The notes beneath the pieces were generated by a model. It saw nothing but the letters and a program-made list of their open reading frames with translations, did no database searches and was not told the DNA's origin. A stretch of 53,278 bases of DNA, from assembly GCA_903869725.1 (NCBI GenBank), contig CAIQAD010000046.1, forward strand, positions 1-53,278, read 5' to 3'. A program made the position numbers and the translations under genes. Every line of letters begins with the position of its first letter. The stretch's first letter is position 1. This document shows, piece after piece, positions 18,735 through 31,065 of this stretch. This stretch comes from an uncultured Alphaproteobacteria bacterium (lineage in GTDB: Bacteria; Pseudomonadota; Alphaproteobacteria; Pelagibacterales; Pelagibacteraceae).

Positions 18735-20144
18735 CTATTTAAAATTCAAAGCAACATTATCTGCTATGTTGCTTAGTAACGAAGGTTGAATAAAATAAAA
18801 TAATATAAATATTATTGCTACTGCTAGTGAAAATTTAATTCCTATATTTTCTACTGGATCGTAATTGTCTACAGGCTGATCAAAATAAATAACTTTAATA
18901 ACTCTCAAATAGTAAAATGCAGATATAACGGCGGATATTAATCCAATTACAGCAAGGTAATAAATTTTTTGCTCAATGATACTTGATATTATATAAAATT
19001 TTGCAAAGAACCCAGCTAATGGTGGAATACCTGCTAATGAAAACATTAGCATTGATAATGAAAACGCAACAACCGGGTGATTTTTTGAAAGTCCTGAAAG
19101 ATCTGAGATTTTTTCAAAATATGCACCTTTTCTATGAATGCACATAATGCAAGCAAACGTTCCAATATTCATTAAAACATAAATAAAAACATAAACTAAA
19201 ACTGCGCTTAAAGATTGTTTTGTGCCAACTGCAAGACCCGCAAGAATAAATCCAATGTGTCCAATTGAACTAAATGCCATAAGTCTTTTAATATTATTTT
19301 GACCAATCGCAGCGACAGCACTTAAAATCATTGAAGCAATAGAAATGACAATAATAATAGCTTTCCAATCGGCATAAAAGTTAGCGTATGGAATATGTAA
19401 AAATCTTATCAAAGCCGCTAATGCCGCTATTTTTGGAGCCATAGCAAAAAATGTAGTGACTGAAGTAGGTGATCCTTCATAAACATCTGGCGCCCACATA
19501 TGAAATGGTACCGCTGAAATTTTAAAAGCAATCCCGCACAAAATAAAAACTAAGCCAAATTTTAAAGCGTCACCACTTGTAAGAAAGCTATTTGCAATGA
19601 CATAATAATCTGTTGATCCAGTAAAACCGTAAACTAAAGAACAGCCATACAATAATAAGCCAGAAGATAAAGAGCCTAACACAAAGTATTTAAGTCCAGC
19701 TTCAGATGATTTAACTGATGTAGTGTTGATTGACGCTAAAATATAAAGACATAAAGATTGTAGCTCTAAGCCTAAATAAAAAATAATTAAATTATTTGCG
19801 CTAATCATCGTAAACATTCCGACGACTGAGAATAAAATTAATATTGAATACTCAAAACGAGTAAGTGATTGATTTCTTAAATATTGTGAAGAGATTAAAT
19901 TTGTAAAAATTACAGCTATTAGGACTGTAATTTTCATAAAGTTTGATAACAAATCAACAGAATAAGTATTATTAAAAAAATTTTGATTATCTTTATAATT
20001 AACGCCAATAATTCCAATTAAAATCACCAGTAATACTAAAATAAAATTATTAATTAATTTTTGAGAATTTTTTTTAAACACTCCAAGCATTAACAATCCA
20101 AGAGAACTGATAATTAATGCAAATTCTGGTATAAGTAAGTTCAT
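18735..20144 (-). CDS. nuoN: NADH-quinone oxidoreductase subunit N
   Basis: Antiporter-like membrane subunit of complex I that pumps protons. 469 aa with about 14 membrane helices and a Proton_antipo_M core (about 120-410), including the lysine-bearing helix region around SAVPFHMWAPDVYEGSP. It overlaps nuoM by 4 nt. Last complex I gene of the operon. Confidence 0.95.
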   Translation of the reverse strand: MNLLIPEFALIISSLGLLMLGVFKKNSQKLINNFILVLLVILIGIIGVNYKDNQNFFNNTYSVDLLSNFMKITVLIAVIFTNLISSQYLRNQSLTRFEYSILILFSVVGMFTMISANNLIIFYLGLELQSLCLYILASINTTSVKSSEAGLKYFVLGSLSSGLLLYGCSLVYGFTGSTDYYVIANSFLTSGDALKFGLVFILCGIAFKISAVPFHMWAPDVYEGSPTSVTTFFAMAPKIAALAALIRFLHIPYANFYADWKAIIIVISIASMILSAVAAIGQNNIKRLMAFSSIGHIGFILAGLAVGTKQSLSAVLVYVFIYVLMNIGTFACIMCIHRKGAYFEKISDLSGLSKNHPVVAFSLSMLMFSLAGIPPLAGFFAKFYIISSIIEQKIYYLAVIGLISAVISAFYYLRVIKVIYFDQPVDNYDPVENIGIKFSLAVAIIFILFYFIQPSLLSNIADNVALNFK

Positions 20145-21643
20145 TTAGTTATTAAAGTTGATGGTATATTTTTAGCAAATCCTAAAATAGATTGATCAAC
20201 TGATGTTGATATAGTTGAAAGTATACTGTTTGGGTAAATCCCAACATATAAAATAAGCACCATTAAACTAAATAATATTAATGTTTCAGTTTTATCTAAA
20301 TCTAAAATTTTAACATTACTATCCTGTTTAATACTAAAATTTCCAAATATTACTCTTTTGCATAACCATAATGAATATGCTGCGGATAAAATGACTCCTG
20401 ATGTTGCAAACATCGTCACAATGTAATTTACTTTAAAACTTCCTATTAAAGTTAAGAACTCACCAATAAAACCACTTGTTCCGGGCAATCCAACGTTAGC
20501 AAGCGAAGAAAGCAAAAACACTAAGGAAAATTTTGGCATAAAATGAACAACGCCAGAATAATCATTAATCAGTCTTGAATGGATTCTGTCGTATAAAACT
20601 CCGACACATAAAAACAATGCTGAAGATACAAAGCCATGACTGATCATTTGAAACATAGCGCCATCAACACCCTGCTTAGTAAAAGAGAAAATTCCAATTG
20701 TTACGTACCCCATGTGAGCAACGGAAGAATAAGCGATTAATTTCTTCATATCTTTTTGCATAAGAGCAACAAGCGATGCATAAATAATTGCACAAACACT
20801 TAAAACAAAAACAAAATTTGCAAAATATTCTGATGCTATTGGAAAAAGACCCAATGAAAATCTTATAAATCCATAACCAGAAATCTTTAACAAAATTGCA
20901 GCAAGAATTACAGATCCTGTCGTTGGTGCTTCAACGTGCGCATCTGGAAGCCAAGTATGAAATGGAAACATAGGAAGTTTTACTGCAAGTGAAATAAAAA
21001 AACCAAACCACATATAATATTGCAGGTGCTCTGGAATTTTAGAACTTAATAAAGTTGGAATATCTAAAGTATTCATATTCCAATAAATCGAAATGATAGC
21101 AATCAACATAAAAATTGATCCTAAAAAAGTATACAAGAAAAATTTTAATGAAGCATAAACTCTTCGTTCGCCACCCCAAATACCAATAATTAAAAACATT
21201 GGAATTAACCCACCTTCAAAGAATAAAAAGAATAAAAAAAGGTTAAGCGCTAAAAAAACACCAATCATAAAAGTTTGCATAAATAAAATTGCAATCAAAT
21301 ATTCTTTGATTTTTTTATCGATAGTATTTATCGCTCCAAAAATGCAAATGGGTCCAATGAATGTTGTAAGCAGAACTAAAAAAAGAGATATTCCATCCAC
21401 TCCAACTTTATATGACACAAAATTTGTAATCCAATTTGCATTTTCAACAAACTGAAACCCTTTATTTAATGAGTCAAATTTAATCCAGACAATTAGAGAT
21501 AATATAAAATCAATTATTGAAATTAAAATCGCGACATTTTTACTAAATTTATTTTTTTGATCATCAGTTCCGCCTGCTAACAAAATTGCTATAACGCCAA
21601 CAATTGGAAGAAATGTAATAAGAGATAAAATTGGAAAATTCAT
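20141..21643 (-). CDS. nuoM: NADH-quinone oxidoreductase subunit M
   Basis: Second antiporter-like proton-pumping subunit of complex I. 500 aa, about 14 membrane helices, with the conserved membrane Glu in FFEGGLIPMFLIIG and the segment VKLPMFPFHTWLPDAHVEAP. It sits 1 nt downstream of nuoL and is coupled to nuoN. Confidence 0.95.
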   Translation of the reverse strand: MNFPILSLITFLPIVGVIAILLAGGTDDQKNKFSKNVAILISIIDFILSLIVWIKFDSLNKGFQFVENANWITNFVSYKVGVDGISLFLVLLTTFIGPICIFGAINTIDKKIKEYLIAILFMQTFMIGVFLALNLFLFFLFFEGGLIPMFLIIGIWGGERRVYASLKFFLYTFLGSIFMLIAIISIYWNMNTLDIPTLLSSKIPEHLQYYMWFGFFISLAVKLPMFPFHTWLPDAHVEAPTTGSVILAAILLKISGYGFIRFSLGLFPIASEYFANFVFVLSVCAIIYASLVALMQKDMKKLIAYSSVAHMGYVTIGIFSFTKQGVDGAMFQMISHGFVSSALFLCVGVLYDRIHSRLINDYSGVVHFMPKFSLVFLLSSLANVGLPGTSGFIGEFLTLIGSFKVNYIVTMFATSGVILSAAYSLWLCKRVIFGNFSIKQDSNVKILDLDKTETLILFSLMVLILYVGIYPNSILSTISTSVDQSILGFAKNIPSTLITK

Positions 21644-21644
21644 A

Positions 21645-23555
21645 TTATAAAATCATTAGAACAGTTACGATTAAAGCAACGCCAATTAAAATTACAAAAG
21701 CGTAATGATAGAGATATCCTGATTGAAATTTACTAGCTTGGCCTGCTATTTTTTTAACTGAATTTGATATGCCATCAGGTCCATAAGCGTCGATCGTTCC
21801 AACATCACCTTTTTGCCAGAAAAACACTCCAATTCGCTTGGCGTTATTGACGAATAGATATTCATATAGTTCATCAAAGTACCATTTCTTAACTAAAAAA
21901 TTATGAACTGGCTTATTCATATCAACGATAGTTTTAACAACGTTATTATTTCCTAAGAATAAATAATAAGAAATTGGAATTGATGAAATCACTAGCGTTG
22001 GAGTTAATATAGTTAACCACTCAGGTACTTCTTGTTCTTTCATTTTTTCTAAGAAAAATATTGATGTACCCCAGAATTTTGTACTCTCTTCACCTAAATA
22101 AATATTATGAAATAAATATCCAGAAAACACAGCTCCAAGCGAAAGTAATATTAATGGAATTAACATTACAAGACCTGATTCATGAACTTTAGAAATATCC
22201 ATATGTGTATTATTGTATTTACCGTGAAATGTTTTATAAATTAATCTCCAAGAATAAATTGCGGTAATAAAAGCAGTTAAAATACCAATTACAAAAGCAT
22301 AGCCAGAGAAAAATGATTTTGAAAAAAATGCAGATTCAATAATTGCATCTTTTGAATAAAAACCTGCAAACAATGGAAATCCAGTTAGCGCTAACGTACC
22401 AATAATCATTAATACATAAGTGAACGGTAATTTTTTCCAAACTCCGCCCATATGATTAATATCTTGTTCATCATGAAATCCGTGAATAACTGAGCCTGCG
22501 CCTAAAAATAATAACGCTTTAAAAAATGCGTGCGTGAATAAATGAAATATTGCAACATTATATGCACCCATGCCTGCTGCAAAAAACATATAACCTAACT
22601 GCGAACAAGTAGAGTAGGCAATAATTCTTTTAATATCCGTCTGAACAATTGCAATGGTTGCTGCAAATATTGCAGTTGTTGCTCCAACGAATGCAACAAC
22701 ATTTAAAGCATCTTTTGAATATTCAAATAATGGCGAACAACGTACTACTAAAAAAACTCCAGCAGTAACCATGGTTGCAGCATGAATTAAAGCTGAAACA
22801 GGCGTTGGTCCTTCCATTGCATCTGGTAGCCAAGTGTGTAGAATAATCTGGGCAGATTTTCCCATTGCTCCCATAAATAAAAATAAGCAAATAACGGTGA
22901 TTAGATTAAATTCTTCACCAAAAATATGAATTGTTTTTTTAGAAAATTCAGCTGCATGAATAAACACGTCATGAAAATTTAAAGTTCCAAAAGTGCTAAA
23001 GATTAAAAACATTGCAATTAGTAAGCCAAAATCACCTACTCTATTAACAATAAAAGCCTTGATCGAGGCATTATTTGCGCTCTCTTTATGAAACCAAAAA
23101 CCAATTAATAAGTACGATGCAACACCAACACCTTCCCATCCGAAGAACATCTGCAAAAAATTATCAGCTGTAATAAGCGACAACATCGCAAACGTAAACA
23201 AAGAAAGATAAGCAAAAAATCTTGGTTTATGAGGATCATGACTCATGTAACCGATTGAATAAATATGAACTAATGCTGAAACTGAATTAACAACTACCAA
23301 CATAACAGCAGTTAAAGAATCTACATAAATAGACCAATGTAGTTTTAAACTACCAGAATTAACAAAATCAAAAATGGGATATTGAAGAACTTCGGCATGT
23401 TCAATTGTTCTCAGTAAAATTAAAATAGATAAACATGCGCCTATAACAATAAATGTTGAGGTTAAAATTTGAGAAGTTTTGTCTCCTATCTGCTTATTAA
23501 ACAAGCCAGCAAGAATTGATCCAAGCAAAGGTAGAAAAAGAATTGCGTAAACCAT
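21645..23555 (-). CDS. nuoL: NADH-quinone oxidoreductase subunit L
   Basis: Most distal antiporter-like subunit of complex I. 636 aa: antiporter core (about 60-420) with the conserved GWEGVGVASYLLIGFW and HTWLPDAMEGPTPVSALIHA segments, then a C-terminal extension with the long lateral helix and final anchoring helix (about 520-636). It is directly adjacent to nuoK. Confidence 0.95.
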   Translation of the reverse strand: MVYAILFLPLLGSILAGLFNKQIGDKTSQILTSTFIVIGACLSILILLRTIEHAEVLQYPIFDFVNSGSLKLHWSIYVDSLTAVMLVVVNSVSALVHIYSIGYMSHDPHKPRFFAYLSLFTFAMLSLITADNFLQMFFGWEGVGVASYLLIGFWFHKESANNASIKAFIVNRVGDFGLLIAMFLIFSTFGTLNFHDVFIHAAEFSKKTIHIFGEEFNLITVICLFLFMGAMGKSAQIILHTWLPDAMEGPTPVSALIHAATMVTAGVFLVVRCSPLFEYSKDALNVVAFVGATTAIFAATIAIVQTDIKRIIAYSTCSQLGYMFFAAGMGAYNVAIFHLFTHAFFKALLFLGAGSVIHGFHDEQDINHMGGVWKKLPFTYVLMIIGTLALTGFPLFAGFYSKDAIIESAFFSKSFFSGYAFVIGILTAFITAIYSWRLIYKTFHGKYNNTHMDISKVHESGLVMLIPLILLSLGAVFSGYLFHNIYLGEESTKFWGTSIFFLEKMKEQEVPEWLTILTPTLVISSIPISYYLFLGNNNVVKTIVDMNKPVHNFLVKKWYFDELYEYLFVNNAKRIGVFFWQKGDVGTIDAYGPDGISNSVKKIAGQASKFQSGYLYHYAFVILIGVALIVTVLMIL

Positions 23556-23867
23556 TTAGCCTTTCATCGAATTAATATCTTGAACTTCAATTGATCCCTT
23601 GTTTCTAAAAAAGACCACAAGAATAGCAAGTCCAATTGCAGCCTCACCTGCTGCAACAGTTAAAATAAATAAAGTAAAAATTTGTCCTGTAAAATTTTGT
23701 AAATAAACAGAAAAAGCAACAAAGTTAATATTGACTGATAGAAGAATTAATTCAATGCACATTAAAATAGTAATAACATTTTTTCTATTCACAAATATTC
23801 CAAATACTCCAAGAGTAAAAATAATTGCAGATAAAAATAAATAATGAGTAAAAGTAATACTAATCAT
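23556..23867 (-). CDS. nuoK: NADH-quinone oxidoreductase subunit K
   Basis: Small proton-channel subunit of complex I, 103 aa with three membrane helices. The conserved membrane glutamates are seen in [11 protein letters not shown] (about 36-46) and [10 protein letters not shown] (about 72-81). It overlaps the nuoJ stop by 8 nt. Confidence 0.95.
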   Translation of the reverse strand: MISITFTHYLFLSAIIFTLGVFGIFVNRKNVITILMCIELILLSVNINFVAFSVYLQNFTGQIFTLFILTVAAGEAAIGLAILVVFFRNKGSIEVQDINSMKG

Positions 23868-24477
23868 TTACCTTCACTCCTTTTCCGCTTTCTGGATCAG
23901 TTAAATAAATTGAATCATTACGTTCTCTGCTGGATTGAGTTGCGATATCTTGCCTTTTAAGATCAGAACGTTTGTTAAACGTTAATAAAATTGCTCCAAT
24001 CATAGCAACTAATAAAATTAATCCTGACAACTGAAACGCTAAAATATAGTCAGTGTAAATTAACTTTCCCAATGACTGAGTATTAGTAGTACTTACATTA
24101 TATGGAATGCTAGAAACTCTAATCAAATTAGGTTTGTATTTCCAAGCTCCAATAATAATAACGATTTCAAATAACACTACAGCTCCAATAAAGGCTCCAA
24201 ATGGAAGATATTGTAAAAAGCCATGTTTTACGTTTTTAAAATTACCTTCAAGCATCATCACAACGAATAAAAATAAAACTGCGACAGCTCCAACGTAAAC
24301 AATAAGTAAAATCATTCCGATAAATTCAGCGCCGATCATAATGAATAAGCTTGCAACGCTAATAAACGCTAAAATTAAAAAGAAAACTGAATGTACAGTA
24401 TTCTTGGAAGAAATAACCATGATTGCTGATAAAATTGCAATTGCAGAAAAAACATAAAATATAAGAGCGTGAACCAT
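23860..24477 (-). CDS. nuoJ: NADH-quinone oxidoreductase subunit J
   Basis: Membrane subunit of complex I, 205 aa with five helices. The third helix (about 53-73, [22 protein letters not shown]) carries the pi-bulge-type sequence of the family. The hydrophilic tail after residue 170 is longer than in E. coli. It follows nuoI after 1 nt. Confidence 0.94.
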   Translation of the reverse strand: MVHALIFYVFSAIAILSAIMVISSKNTVHSVFFLILAFISVASLFIMIGAEFIGMILLIVYVGAVAVLFLFVVMMLEGNFKNVKHGFLQYLPFGAFIGAVVLFEIVIIIGAWKYKPNLIRVSSIPYNVSTTNTQSLGKLIYTDYILAFQLSGLILLVAMIGAILLTFNKRSDLKRQDIATQSSRERNDSIYLTDPESGKGVKVND

Positions 24478-24478
24478 A

Positions 24479-24964
24479 TTATCTAAATGATTTATCTACT
24501 TTAATATTGTGAGCTATTTCTTTTTCCCAACGATCACCATTTTCAAGAAGTTTTTCTTTATTGTAATACAGCTCTTCTCTTGTTTCTGTTGCAAATTCAA
24601 AATTTGGTCCTTGAACAATTGCATCGACTGGACAAGACTCTTGGCAAAGACCACAATAGATACATTTTAACATATCAATATCGTATCGGGTTGTTCTTCT
24701 AGAACCATCTTGTCTTGGTTCAGATTCAATTGTTATTGCTTGAGCTGGACAAACTGCTTCACACAATTTGCAAGCAATACATCTTTCTTCACCGTCAGGA
24801 TAACGACGCAATGCATGCTCTCCTCTAAATCTTGGACTAATAGTACCTTTCTCAAATGGATAATTTACAGTTGCTCTTTTTTTGAACATGTAAAAAAACG
24901 CAAGGTAAAGTCCCTTAACGAATTCTGATAAAAATATAATATTTAATAATCTTCTAATTTTCAT
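24479..24964 (-). CDS. nuoI: NADH-quinone oxidoreductase subunit I
   Basis: Peripheral-arm subunit carrying iron-sulfur clusters N6a and N6b. Both four-cysteine motifs are intact: [12 protein letters not shown] and [13 protein letters not shown] (residues about 62-120). 161 aa, as in mitochondrial TYKY. It overlaps nuoH by 4 nt. Confidence 0.96.
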   Translation of the reverse strand: MKIRRLLNIIFLSEFVKGLYLAFFYMFKKRATVNYPFEKGTISPRFRGEHALRRYPDGEERCIACKLCEAVCPAQAITIESEPRQDGSRRTTRYDIDMLKCIYCGLCQESCPVDAIVQGPNFEFATETREELYYNKEKLLENGDRWEKEIAHNIKVDKSFR

Positions 24965-25965
24965 AATGTATTCGGTAATAAGTTAAAAAAATATAAAAAC
25001 GCTGAAGTTAAAATCACCCAAAATAAGGAGAATGGTAAAAATACTTTCCAACCCAAACGCATCAATTGATCATATCGGTAACGTGGTACAATTGCTTTAA
25101 CCATCGCAAATAAAAAGAATAAGAATAATATTTTTAAAATTAACCAGATTGGTGCTGGTACTGCATTTAAAGGATAAACATCAAATGGTGGCAGCCAGCC
25201 GCCTAAAAATAAAACCGATCCTAACCCACATAAAAGAAGGATATTTGCATACTCTCCAAGCCAGAATAATGCGTACATCATGCCTGAGTATTCTGTTTGA
25301 TAACCGGCAACTAATTCAGCTTCAGCTTCTGGTAAATCAAATGGTGGTCTGTTTGTTTCTGCTAAGGCAGAAATAAAATATACAACAAACATTGGTAATA
25401 ATGGTATTGCATACCAAACATGTTTTTGAGCGTTTACAATTGTAACTAAGTTTAAAGAACCAGCACACAGTAATACGTTAATAATTACAAACCCAATTGA
25501 AACTTCATAGGATACCATTTGAGCTGCTGAACGAAGAGCTCCTAAAAATGGATATTTAGAATTAGATGACCAACCAGCCATTATAATTCCATAAACACCA
25601 AGGGATGAAACTGCAAAAATATAAAGAACTCCAACATTAATATCAGCAAGCACTAACTTTTCACTAAATGGAATTACTGCCCAAGCAACTAATGCTAAAG
25701 ACATGGTAACTACAGGTGCTAAAATAAAAATTACTTTATTAGCACGAACTGGAATAATAATTTCCTTAAAAATATATTTTAAAGCATCAGCAATCGTTTG
25801 TAATAATCCAAACGGTCCAACAACGTTAGGACCTTTTCTAAGTTGAACAGCTCCCCATACCCGACGATCTACCCAAACAATCATTGAAACTGCAATTAGC
25901 ACCGGAACCAGGATTGCAAGTATTTTTAGTAAATCATAAATTAAAAAACTTATATAATCCTTCAT
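24961..25965 (-). CDS. nuoH: NADH-quinone oxidoreductase subunit H
   Basis: Membrane subunit linking the quinone site to the proton channels, 334 aa with about eight helices. The acidic loop [19 protein letters not shown] (about 207-225) and the [14 protein letters not shown] quinone-site loop near residue 42 are conserved. It lies 1 nt after nuoG. Confidence 0.96.
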   Translation of the reverse strand: MKDYISFLIYDLLKILAILVPVLIAVSMIVWVDRRVWGAVQLRKGPNVVGPFGLLQTIADALKYIFKEIIIPVRANKVIFILAPVVTMSLALVAWAVIPFSEKLVLADINVGVLYIFAVSSLGVYGIIMAGWSSNSKYPFLGALRSAAQMVSYEVSIGFVIINVLLCAGSLNLVTIVNAQKHVWYAIPLLPMFVVYFISALAETNRPPFDLPEAEAELVAGYQTEYSGMMYALFWLGEYANILLLCGLGSVLFLGGWLPPFDVYPLNAVPAPIWLILKILFLFFLFAMVKAIVPRYRYDQLMRLGWKVFLPFSLFWVILTSAFLYFFNLLPNTL

Positions 25966-25966
25966 A

Positions 25967-28012
25967 CTAATTTTCTGTTGCTGTTTTTTTTAAAATCAGT
26001 TTAGCTTTTCTACATTCATCCATAGTCTTAGAATTTGCTGCGATAATATTGGTCGCGTAATAATCAAAACTATTTAATTTAATATCTCCATTAACATCGC
26101 TTACATTTTTAAATGTTAATTGTTCTGCAGAACTATTTGGTAAAACATCGAAATGTTTGAAAATTGGAAAATCTTTAAATAAATGCTCTCTTAAAATTGA
26201 ATGAGTATTAAAATCAATTGGATTTCCTAAAGCATCGGATAATGCTTTGATAATTTTCCAATCATCTTTAGCATTTCCTACAGTAAAGGTTGCTTTTTTA
26301 GCTTCCTGAACTCTACCTTCTAAGTTTACAAATAAGCCATCTTTTTCAGTATATGCAGCGCCTGGTAAAACAACATCTGCTATCTTACTGTTAGATCCGC
26401 CGTGTGTACCTTGGTAAATAATAAAATTATTTTTTGAATTGATTTTAACTTTATCAGCTCCAAGTAAATAAATAAGTTTTGGATTACTATCATTTATTTT
26501 ATCAAGCACATTAGTGTTATTGGATAATAAATTTAAATACAGCGCTCCAACAGAAGATGCATTTTGGTGAAGAATGTTTAGTGCATTCCAATTTTTACCT
26601 AAAAGATTATTTTGTTTTAATATTTTTTTAACAGTTTCTAAAACGTATTCTCCAATTTCAATTTGAAGCGCAGATTCACCAATAATAAACATTGGCTTTT
26701 TAGCTGATTTAATAAGTGCGCTTAATTTATGAGAATTATTTGCAATATCTTTTAAGATACTTAATTTAGATCCAAGATTTTCATAATTGTAAGTAAGATC
26801 ACCAACATCGCCTAGTGAAAATACTTTTGCTTTATTATTTATTTGAGCTTTTCTAATTCTAGCGTTAACAATTGTAGCTTCTAATCTTGGATTAGCGCCA
26901 ACTAAAATAATTAAATCGCTTTCATCAATTTTTGCAATTGGTACATTAAATAAATAATTCGTTTTATTAGATGCATCTAAGTAATATTTTGATTGTCTGA
27001 ATTCGATATTATTAGAAGACAAAATATCATTAAAAAACTTCTTAAAAATATACATAGTCTCCACATCAACCAAATCTCCAACTATTCCAAACGCGTTATC
27101 TCCACTAAATTTTTTTATATTTTTAGATATAAAATTAAATGCTTCAATCCAATCACATGATTGAAGTCGTCCATTCACTCTAATATAAGGAGCATCAATT
27201 CTATTTACTGACAAACCATCGCAAGCATAACGTGACTTATCGCTAATCCACTCTTCATTAATGTCGATATTAATTCTTGGTAAAATTCTTTTTACTTCCC
27301 AACCCTTGGTATCAACCCGAATATTTGAACCAACTGCATCCATAACGTCGATGCTTTCTGTTTTTGTCAACTCCCAAGGTCTAGCTTCAAACGCATAAGG
27401 CTTAGAAGTTAATGCGCCAACTGGACATAAATCGATAACGTTAGCTGACAATTCAGAGTCTAGTGTCTTTTCTAAATAGGTAGTAATTTCCATATTTTCA
27501 CCCCTATTTATCGCTCCAATCTCTGGTACGCCTGCAATCTCTTCTGCAAATCGAATGCAACGAGTGCAATGAATACAACGTGTCATAACCGTTTTAATTA
27601 ACGGTCCCATATATTTTTCTTTTACTGATCTTTTGTTAAGTACATAACGCGATTTATCAACTCCATATTTCATTGATTGATCTTGAAGATCACACTCTCC
27701 CCCTTGATCACAAATTGGACAATCTAGTGGATGATTAATAAGTAAAAATTCCATCACACCTTGGCGAGCTTTTTTAACCATCTCAGTGTTTGTATAAATA
27801 ACTTGTCCATCCATTACAGGCATTGCACATGACGCAACTGGTTTTGGAGATTTTTCCATTTCAACTAAACACATTCGACAATTACCAGCGATCGATAATC
27901 TTTCATGATAACAAAATCTTGGAATCTCTTTACCAGCAGCTTCACACGCTTGTAGGACAGTTGAGCCTTGTGGTACTTCAATATCTATTCCATCAACTTT
28001 AACTTTTGGCAT
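25967..28012 (-). CDS. nuoG: NADH-quinone oxidoreductase subunit G
   Basis: Largest peripheral-arm subunit. The N-terminus is a 2Fe-2S ferredoxin domain (CYHE ... CRMC ... C, about 34-65), followed by the His-Cys cluster segment ([18 protein letters not shown]) and 4Fe-4S motif CIHCTRC. A molybdopterin-like domain (about 220-640) is retained without cofactor ligands. The 681-aa length is the mitochondrial/alphaproteobacterial form. The start overlaps the nuoF stop by 1 nt. Confidence 0.95.
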   Translation of the reverse strand: MPKVKVDGIDIEVPQGSTVLQACEAAGKEIPRFCYHERLSIAGNCRMCLVEMEKSPKPVASCAMPVMDGQVIYTNTEMVKKARQGVMEFLLINHPLDCPICDQGGECDLQDQSMKYGVDKSRYVLNKRSVKEKYMGPLIKTVMTRCIHCTRCIRFAEEIAGVPEIGAINRGENMEITTYLEKTLDSELSANVIDLCPVGALTSKPYAFEARPWELTKTESIDVMDAVGSNIRVDTKGWEVKRILPRINIDINEEWISDKSRYACDGLSVNRIDAPYIRVNGRLQSCDWIEAFNFISKNIKKFSGDNAFGIVGDLVDVETMYIFKKFFNDILSSNNIEFRQSKYYLDASNKTNYLFNVPIAKIDESDLIILVGANPRLEATIVNARIRKAQINNKAKVFSLGDVGDLTYNYENLGSKLSILKDIANNSHKLSALIKSAKKPMFIIGESALQIEIGEYVLETVKKILKQNNLLGKNWNALNILHQNASSVGALYLNLLSNNTNVLDKINDSNPKLIYLLGADKVKINSKNNFIIYQGTHGGSNSKIADVVLPGAAYTEKDGLFVNLEGRVQEAKKATFTVGNAKDDWKIIKALSDALGNPIDFNTHSILREHLFKDFPIFKHFDVLPNSSAEQLTFKNVSDVNGDIKLNSFDYYATNIIAANSKTMDECRKAKLILKKTATEN

Positions 28013-29295
28013 TATGCTATTTTTTTATTTTTAAAATTTAATCTCTCTTCAATTTCTGTTCTAAAATGACGTAATAATCCTTGTACCGGCCAAGATGATC
28101 CTTCGCCAAATGCACAAATAGTGTGACCCTCAATTTGTTTTGTAACATCCATTAACATATCAAGTTCAGCAATTTCAGCTTCACCTTTTTGAATTCTCAC
28201 TAACATTCTCCACATCCACCCTGAACCTTCTCTGCATGGAGTACATTGACCACAGCTTTCATGTTTATAAAATCGTGCGATACGCGCAATAACTTTTACA
28301 ATATCTTGTGATTTATCAATCACAACAATTCCTGCAGTTCCAAGTCCACTCTTTGCCTCAACTAGCGCATCAAAATCCATCTTGATAGTGTCGCAGATTG
28401 CTTTACTTAGAATTGGCATCGATGAACCTCCAGGAATAACTGCTTGTAAATTATCCCAGCCACCAATTACTCCACCTGCATGTTTTTCAATTAAATCTTT
28501 TAAAGGCACTCCCATTTCTTCTTCCACATTACATGGGTTGTTAACGTTACCTGAAATACAGAAAATTTTTGTACCAGTGTTTCGTGGTCTACCAAATCCT
28601 GCAAACCATTTACCACTTCTTCTTAAAATTGTTGGCACCACAGCAATCGTCTCAACGTTGTTAACAATTGTTGGACATCCATAAAGACCTACCAAGGCTG
28701 GAAATGGTGGTTTTAATCTTGGTTGTCCTTTATTGCCCTCAATACTTTCTAAAAGCGCTGTCTCTTCACCACAAATGTAAGCACCTGCTCCCATATGAAT
28801 AAACATATCGAAATCAAAGCCTGTTCCAGATGCATTTTTACCTATAAGGCTATTTGCATAAGCTTCATCAATTGCTTTTTGTAAAATCTTACTCTCAGCA
28901 ATATATTCGCCTCGTATATAAACGTAACAAACGTTTGCACTCACAGCAAAAGCTGCAATCAAACATCCTTCTATTAACTTTTGAGGTTCAAATCTTAAAA
29001 TATCTCTATCTTTACAAGTGCCTGGTTCAGACTCGTCAGCGTTAATAACTAAATAATGAGGTCTTGATGAGTTAGCATCTTTTTTTGGAGCAAAAGACCA
29101 TTTCATACCAGTTGGAAAACCAGCCCCCCCTCGTCCTCTAAGTTCTGAAACTTTAACTTCGTTAATGATCCAATCTTTACCTTTTTCAATTAAACTTTTT
29201 GTATCTTTCCAATCGCCTCTTTGTTTTGCAGAGGATAAATCAAAACCGTAGTCTCCATATAAATTTGTAAAAATTCTATCTTTATCCTGCAGCAT
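28012..29295 (-). CDS. nuoF: NADH-quinone oxidoreductase subunit F
   Basis: NADH-oxidising subunit holding FMN and cluster N3. Glycine-rich NADH/FMN loops ([24 protein letters not shown]) and the 4Fe-4S motif [11 protein letters not shown] with the distal Cys in HTICAFGEG are present. 427 aa. It follows nuoE after 1 nt. Confidence 0.96.
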   Translation of the reverse strand: MLQDKDRIFTNLYGDYGFDLSSAKQRGDWKDTKSLIEKGKDWIINEVKVSELRGRGGAGFPTGMKWSFAPKKDANSSRPHYLVINADESEPGTCKDRDILRFEPQKLIEGCLIAAFAVSANVCYVYIRGEYIAESKILQKAIDEAYANSLIGKNASGTGFDFDMFIHMGAGAYICGEETALLESIEGNKGQPRLKPPFPALVGLYGCPTIVNNVETIAVVPTILRRSGKWFAGFGRPRNTGTKIFCISGNVNNPCNVEEEMGVPLKDLIEKHAGGVIGGWDNLQAVIPGGSSMPILSKAICDTIKMDFDALVEAKSGLGTAGIVVIDKSQDIVKVIARIARFYKHESCGQCTPCREGSGWMWRMLVRIQKGEAEIAELDMLMDVTKQIEGHTICAFGEGSSWPVQGLLRHFRTEIEERLNFKNKKIA

Positions 29296-29296
29296 A

Positions 29297-29893
29297 TTAA
29301 TTTTTAACTAAAGTTAATCGTTTGTTTGGCTCAAACCCTTTTCTACCTTTTTGAGAACCTGGTTTTGGAAGTGTATCATTTTTAATACCTTCAAATATTT
29401 TAACTGCGCTTTGCTCATCCAAATCTTCATAAAAATCATCATTGATCTGCATCATTGGTGCACTAACACAAGCACCTAAACATTCAACTTCAAGCCATGA
29501 ACTTTTTCCATCTTTGCTAAGATGACTTTCTTTTTCAGAAATATATTTTTTACAAAGGTTTACAATTTTATCAGAACCACGAATAGCGCATGGTGATGTC
29601 GTGCAGACTTGTACAAAATATTTTCCGGTTGGCGCTAAATTGTACATTGTGTAAAATGTCGCAACTTCGTAAACTTTAATGTAAGGAACTTCTAAAATTT
29701 CTCCAATTTTTTTTATCGCAGCTAATGGTATCCAATTATCGTGTTGACGCTGCGCAAGATCAAGTAATGGCATTACTGCACTTTTTTTTCTCTCGGTTGG
29801 ATATTTTTTTAAAATTGTTTCAATCTTTTTTAAACTCTCATTATTAAATTCAAATTTATCTGGTTGATTGGCTTCAACGTGTTTACCGCTCAT
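29297..29893 (-). CDS. nuoE: NADH-quinone oxidoreductase subunit E
   Basis: Thioredoxin-fold subunit carrying 2Fe-2S cluster N1a. The four ligands appear in [10 protein letters not shown] and [10 protein letters not shown] (about 97-145). The 198-aa length includes a basic C-terminal tail. Overlaps nuoD by 4 nt. Confidence 0.95.
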   Translation of the reverse strand: MSGKHVEANQPDKFEFNNESLKKIETILKKYPTERKKSAVMPLLDLAQRQHDNWIPLAAIKKIGEILEVPYIKVYEVATFYTMYNLAPTGKYFVQVCTTSPCAIRGSDKIVNLCKKYISEKESHLSKDGKSSWLEVECLGACVSAPMMQINDDFYEDLDEQSAVKIFEGIKNDTLPKPGSQKGRKGFEPNKRLTLVKN

Positions 29894-31065
29894 CGATCGA
29901 TCTCCCCAAACACAATGTCCATAGAGCCTAACACTGCGGGAACGTCTGCTAACATGTGACCTTTTACGACATAATCCATAGCTTGTAGGTGAGCAAAACC
30001 AGGAGCTTTAATCTTACATCTATAAGGCTTATTTGATCCATCGGCGATTAAATAAACGCCAAACTCTCCTTTTGGAGCTTCAACTGCTCTATAAACTTCA
30101 CCTTTAGGAACGTGATAACCTTCGGTAAATAATTTAAAATGATGAATTAAAGCTTCCATAGATTTTTTCATCATAGCGCGAGAGGGAGGCGTTACCTTTC
30201 CATCTTGGGCCATCACTGGTCCTTCAGGCATTGTCTGTAATGCATCAATAATTATTTTTGTACTTTCGCGCATTTCTTCAATTCTGCATAAGTATCTATC
30301 GTAACAATCTCCATTTTTTCCAACTGGAACTTTAAATTTAAATCGATCATACACTTCATAAGGTTGGGCTCTTCTTAAATCCCAAGGAATATTAGATCCT
30401 CTTAACATCACACCAGAAAATCCATGTGCCACTGCATCTTGTGGAGTTACAACTCCAATATCAACATTACGTTGTTTAAAAATTCTATTATCAGTTAATA
30501 AGTTTTCTAAATCATCAATTACTTTTGGAAAATGTTTACAAAAATCTAAAATATCTTCTTTAAGTCCGACAGGGAAATCTTGATGTACACCCCCTGGTCT
30601 AAAGTAATTGGCATGTAGTCTTGAGCCAGAAACTCTTTCATAAAAACACATTAACTTTTCTCTCTCTTCAAATCCCCAAAGAGATGGGGTTAATGCACCA
30701 ACATCTAACGCTTGTGTGGTAATATTTAAAATATGACTTAATATTCTTCCAATCTCACAAAACACAACTCGTATATAACTTGCTCTTTCAGGAACTTTTA
30801 TTTTAAGTAACGTCTCGACAGCAAGCGCAAAGGCATGCTCTTGATTCATTGGCGCTACATAATCTAATCGATCAAAGTAAGGAACTGACTGAGTATAAGT
30901 TTTATTCTCAATTAATTTTTCAGTTCCTCTATGTAATAATCCTATATGTGGATCTGCTCTTTCAATAACTTCTCCATCAAGTTCTAATATCAAACGTAAC
31001 ACTCCGTGAGCCGCTGGATGTTGTGGGCCAAAATTTAAATTCATCGTTTTTGTCGTCTTTGCCAT
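29890..31065 (-). CDS. nuoD: NADH-quinone oxidoreductase subunit D
   Basis: 49-kDa-type subunit forming the quinone pocket. The [13 protein letters not shown] loop near the N-terminus (about 13-25) carries the quinone-binding His; the C-terminus ends [12 protein letters not shown] as in the family. 391 aa, separate from nuoC rather than fused as in E. coli. Its start overlaps the nuoC stop by 1 nt. Confidence 0.96.
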   Translation of the reverse strand: MAKTTKTMNLNFGPQHPAAHGVLRLILELDGEVIERADPHIGLLHRGTEKLIENKTYTQSVPYFDRLDYVAPMNQEHAFALAVETLLKIKVPERASYIRVVFCEIGRILSHILNITTQALDVGALTPSLWGFEEREKLMCFYERVSGSRLHANYFRPGGVHQDFPVGLKEDILDFCKHFPKVIDDLENLLTDNRIFKQRNVDIGVVTPQDAVAHGFSGVMLRGSNIPWDLRRAQPYEVYDRFKFKVPVGKNGDCYDRYLCRIEEMRESTKIIIDALQTMPEGPVMAQDGKVTPPSRAMMKKSMEALIHHFKLFTEGYHVPKGEVYRAVEAPKGEFGVYLIADGSNKPYRCKIKAPGFAHLQAMDYVVKGHMLADVPAVLGSMDIVFGEIDR

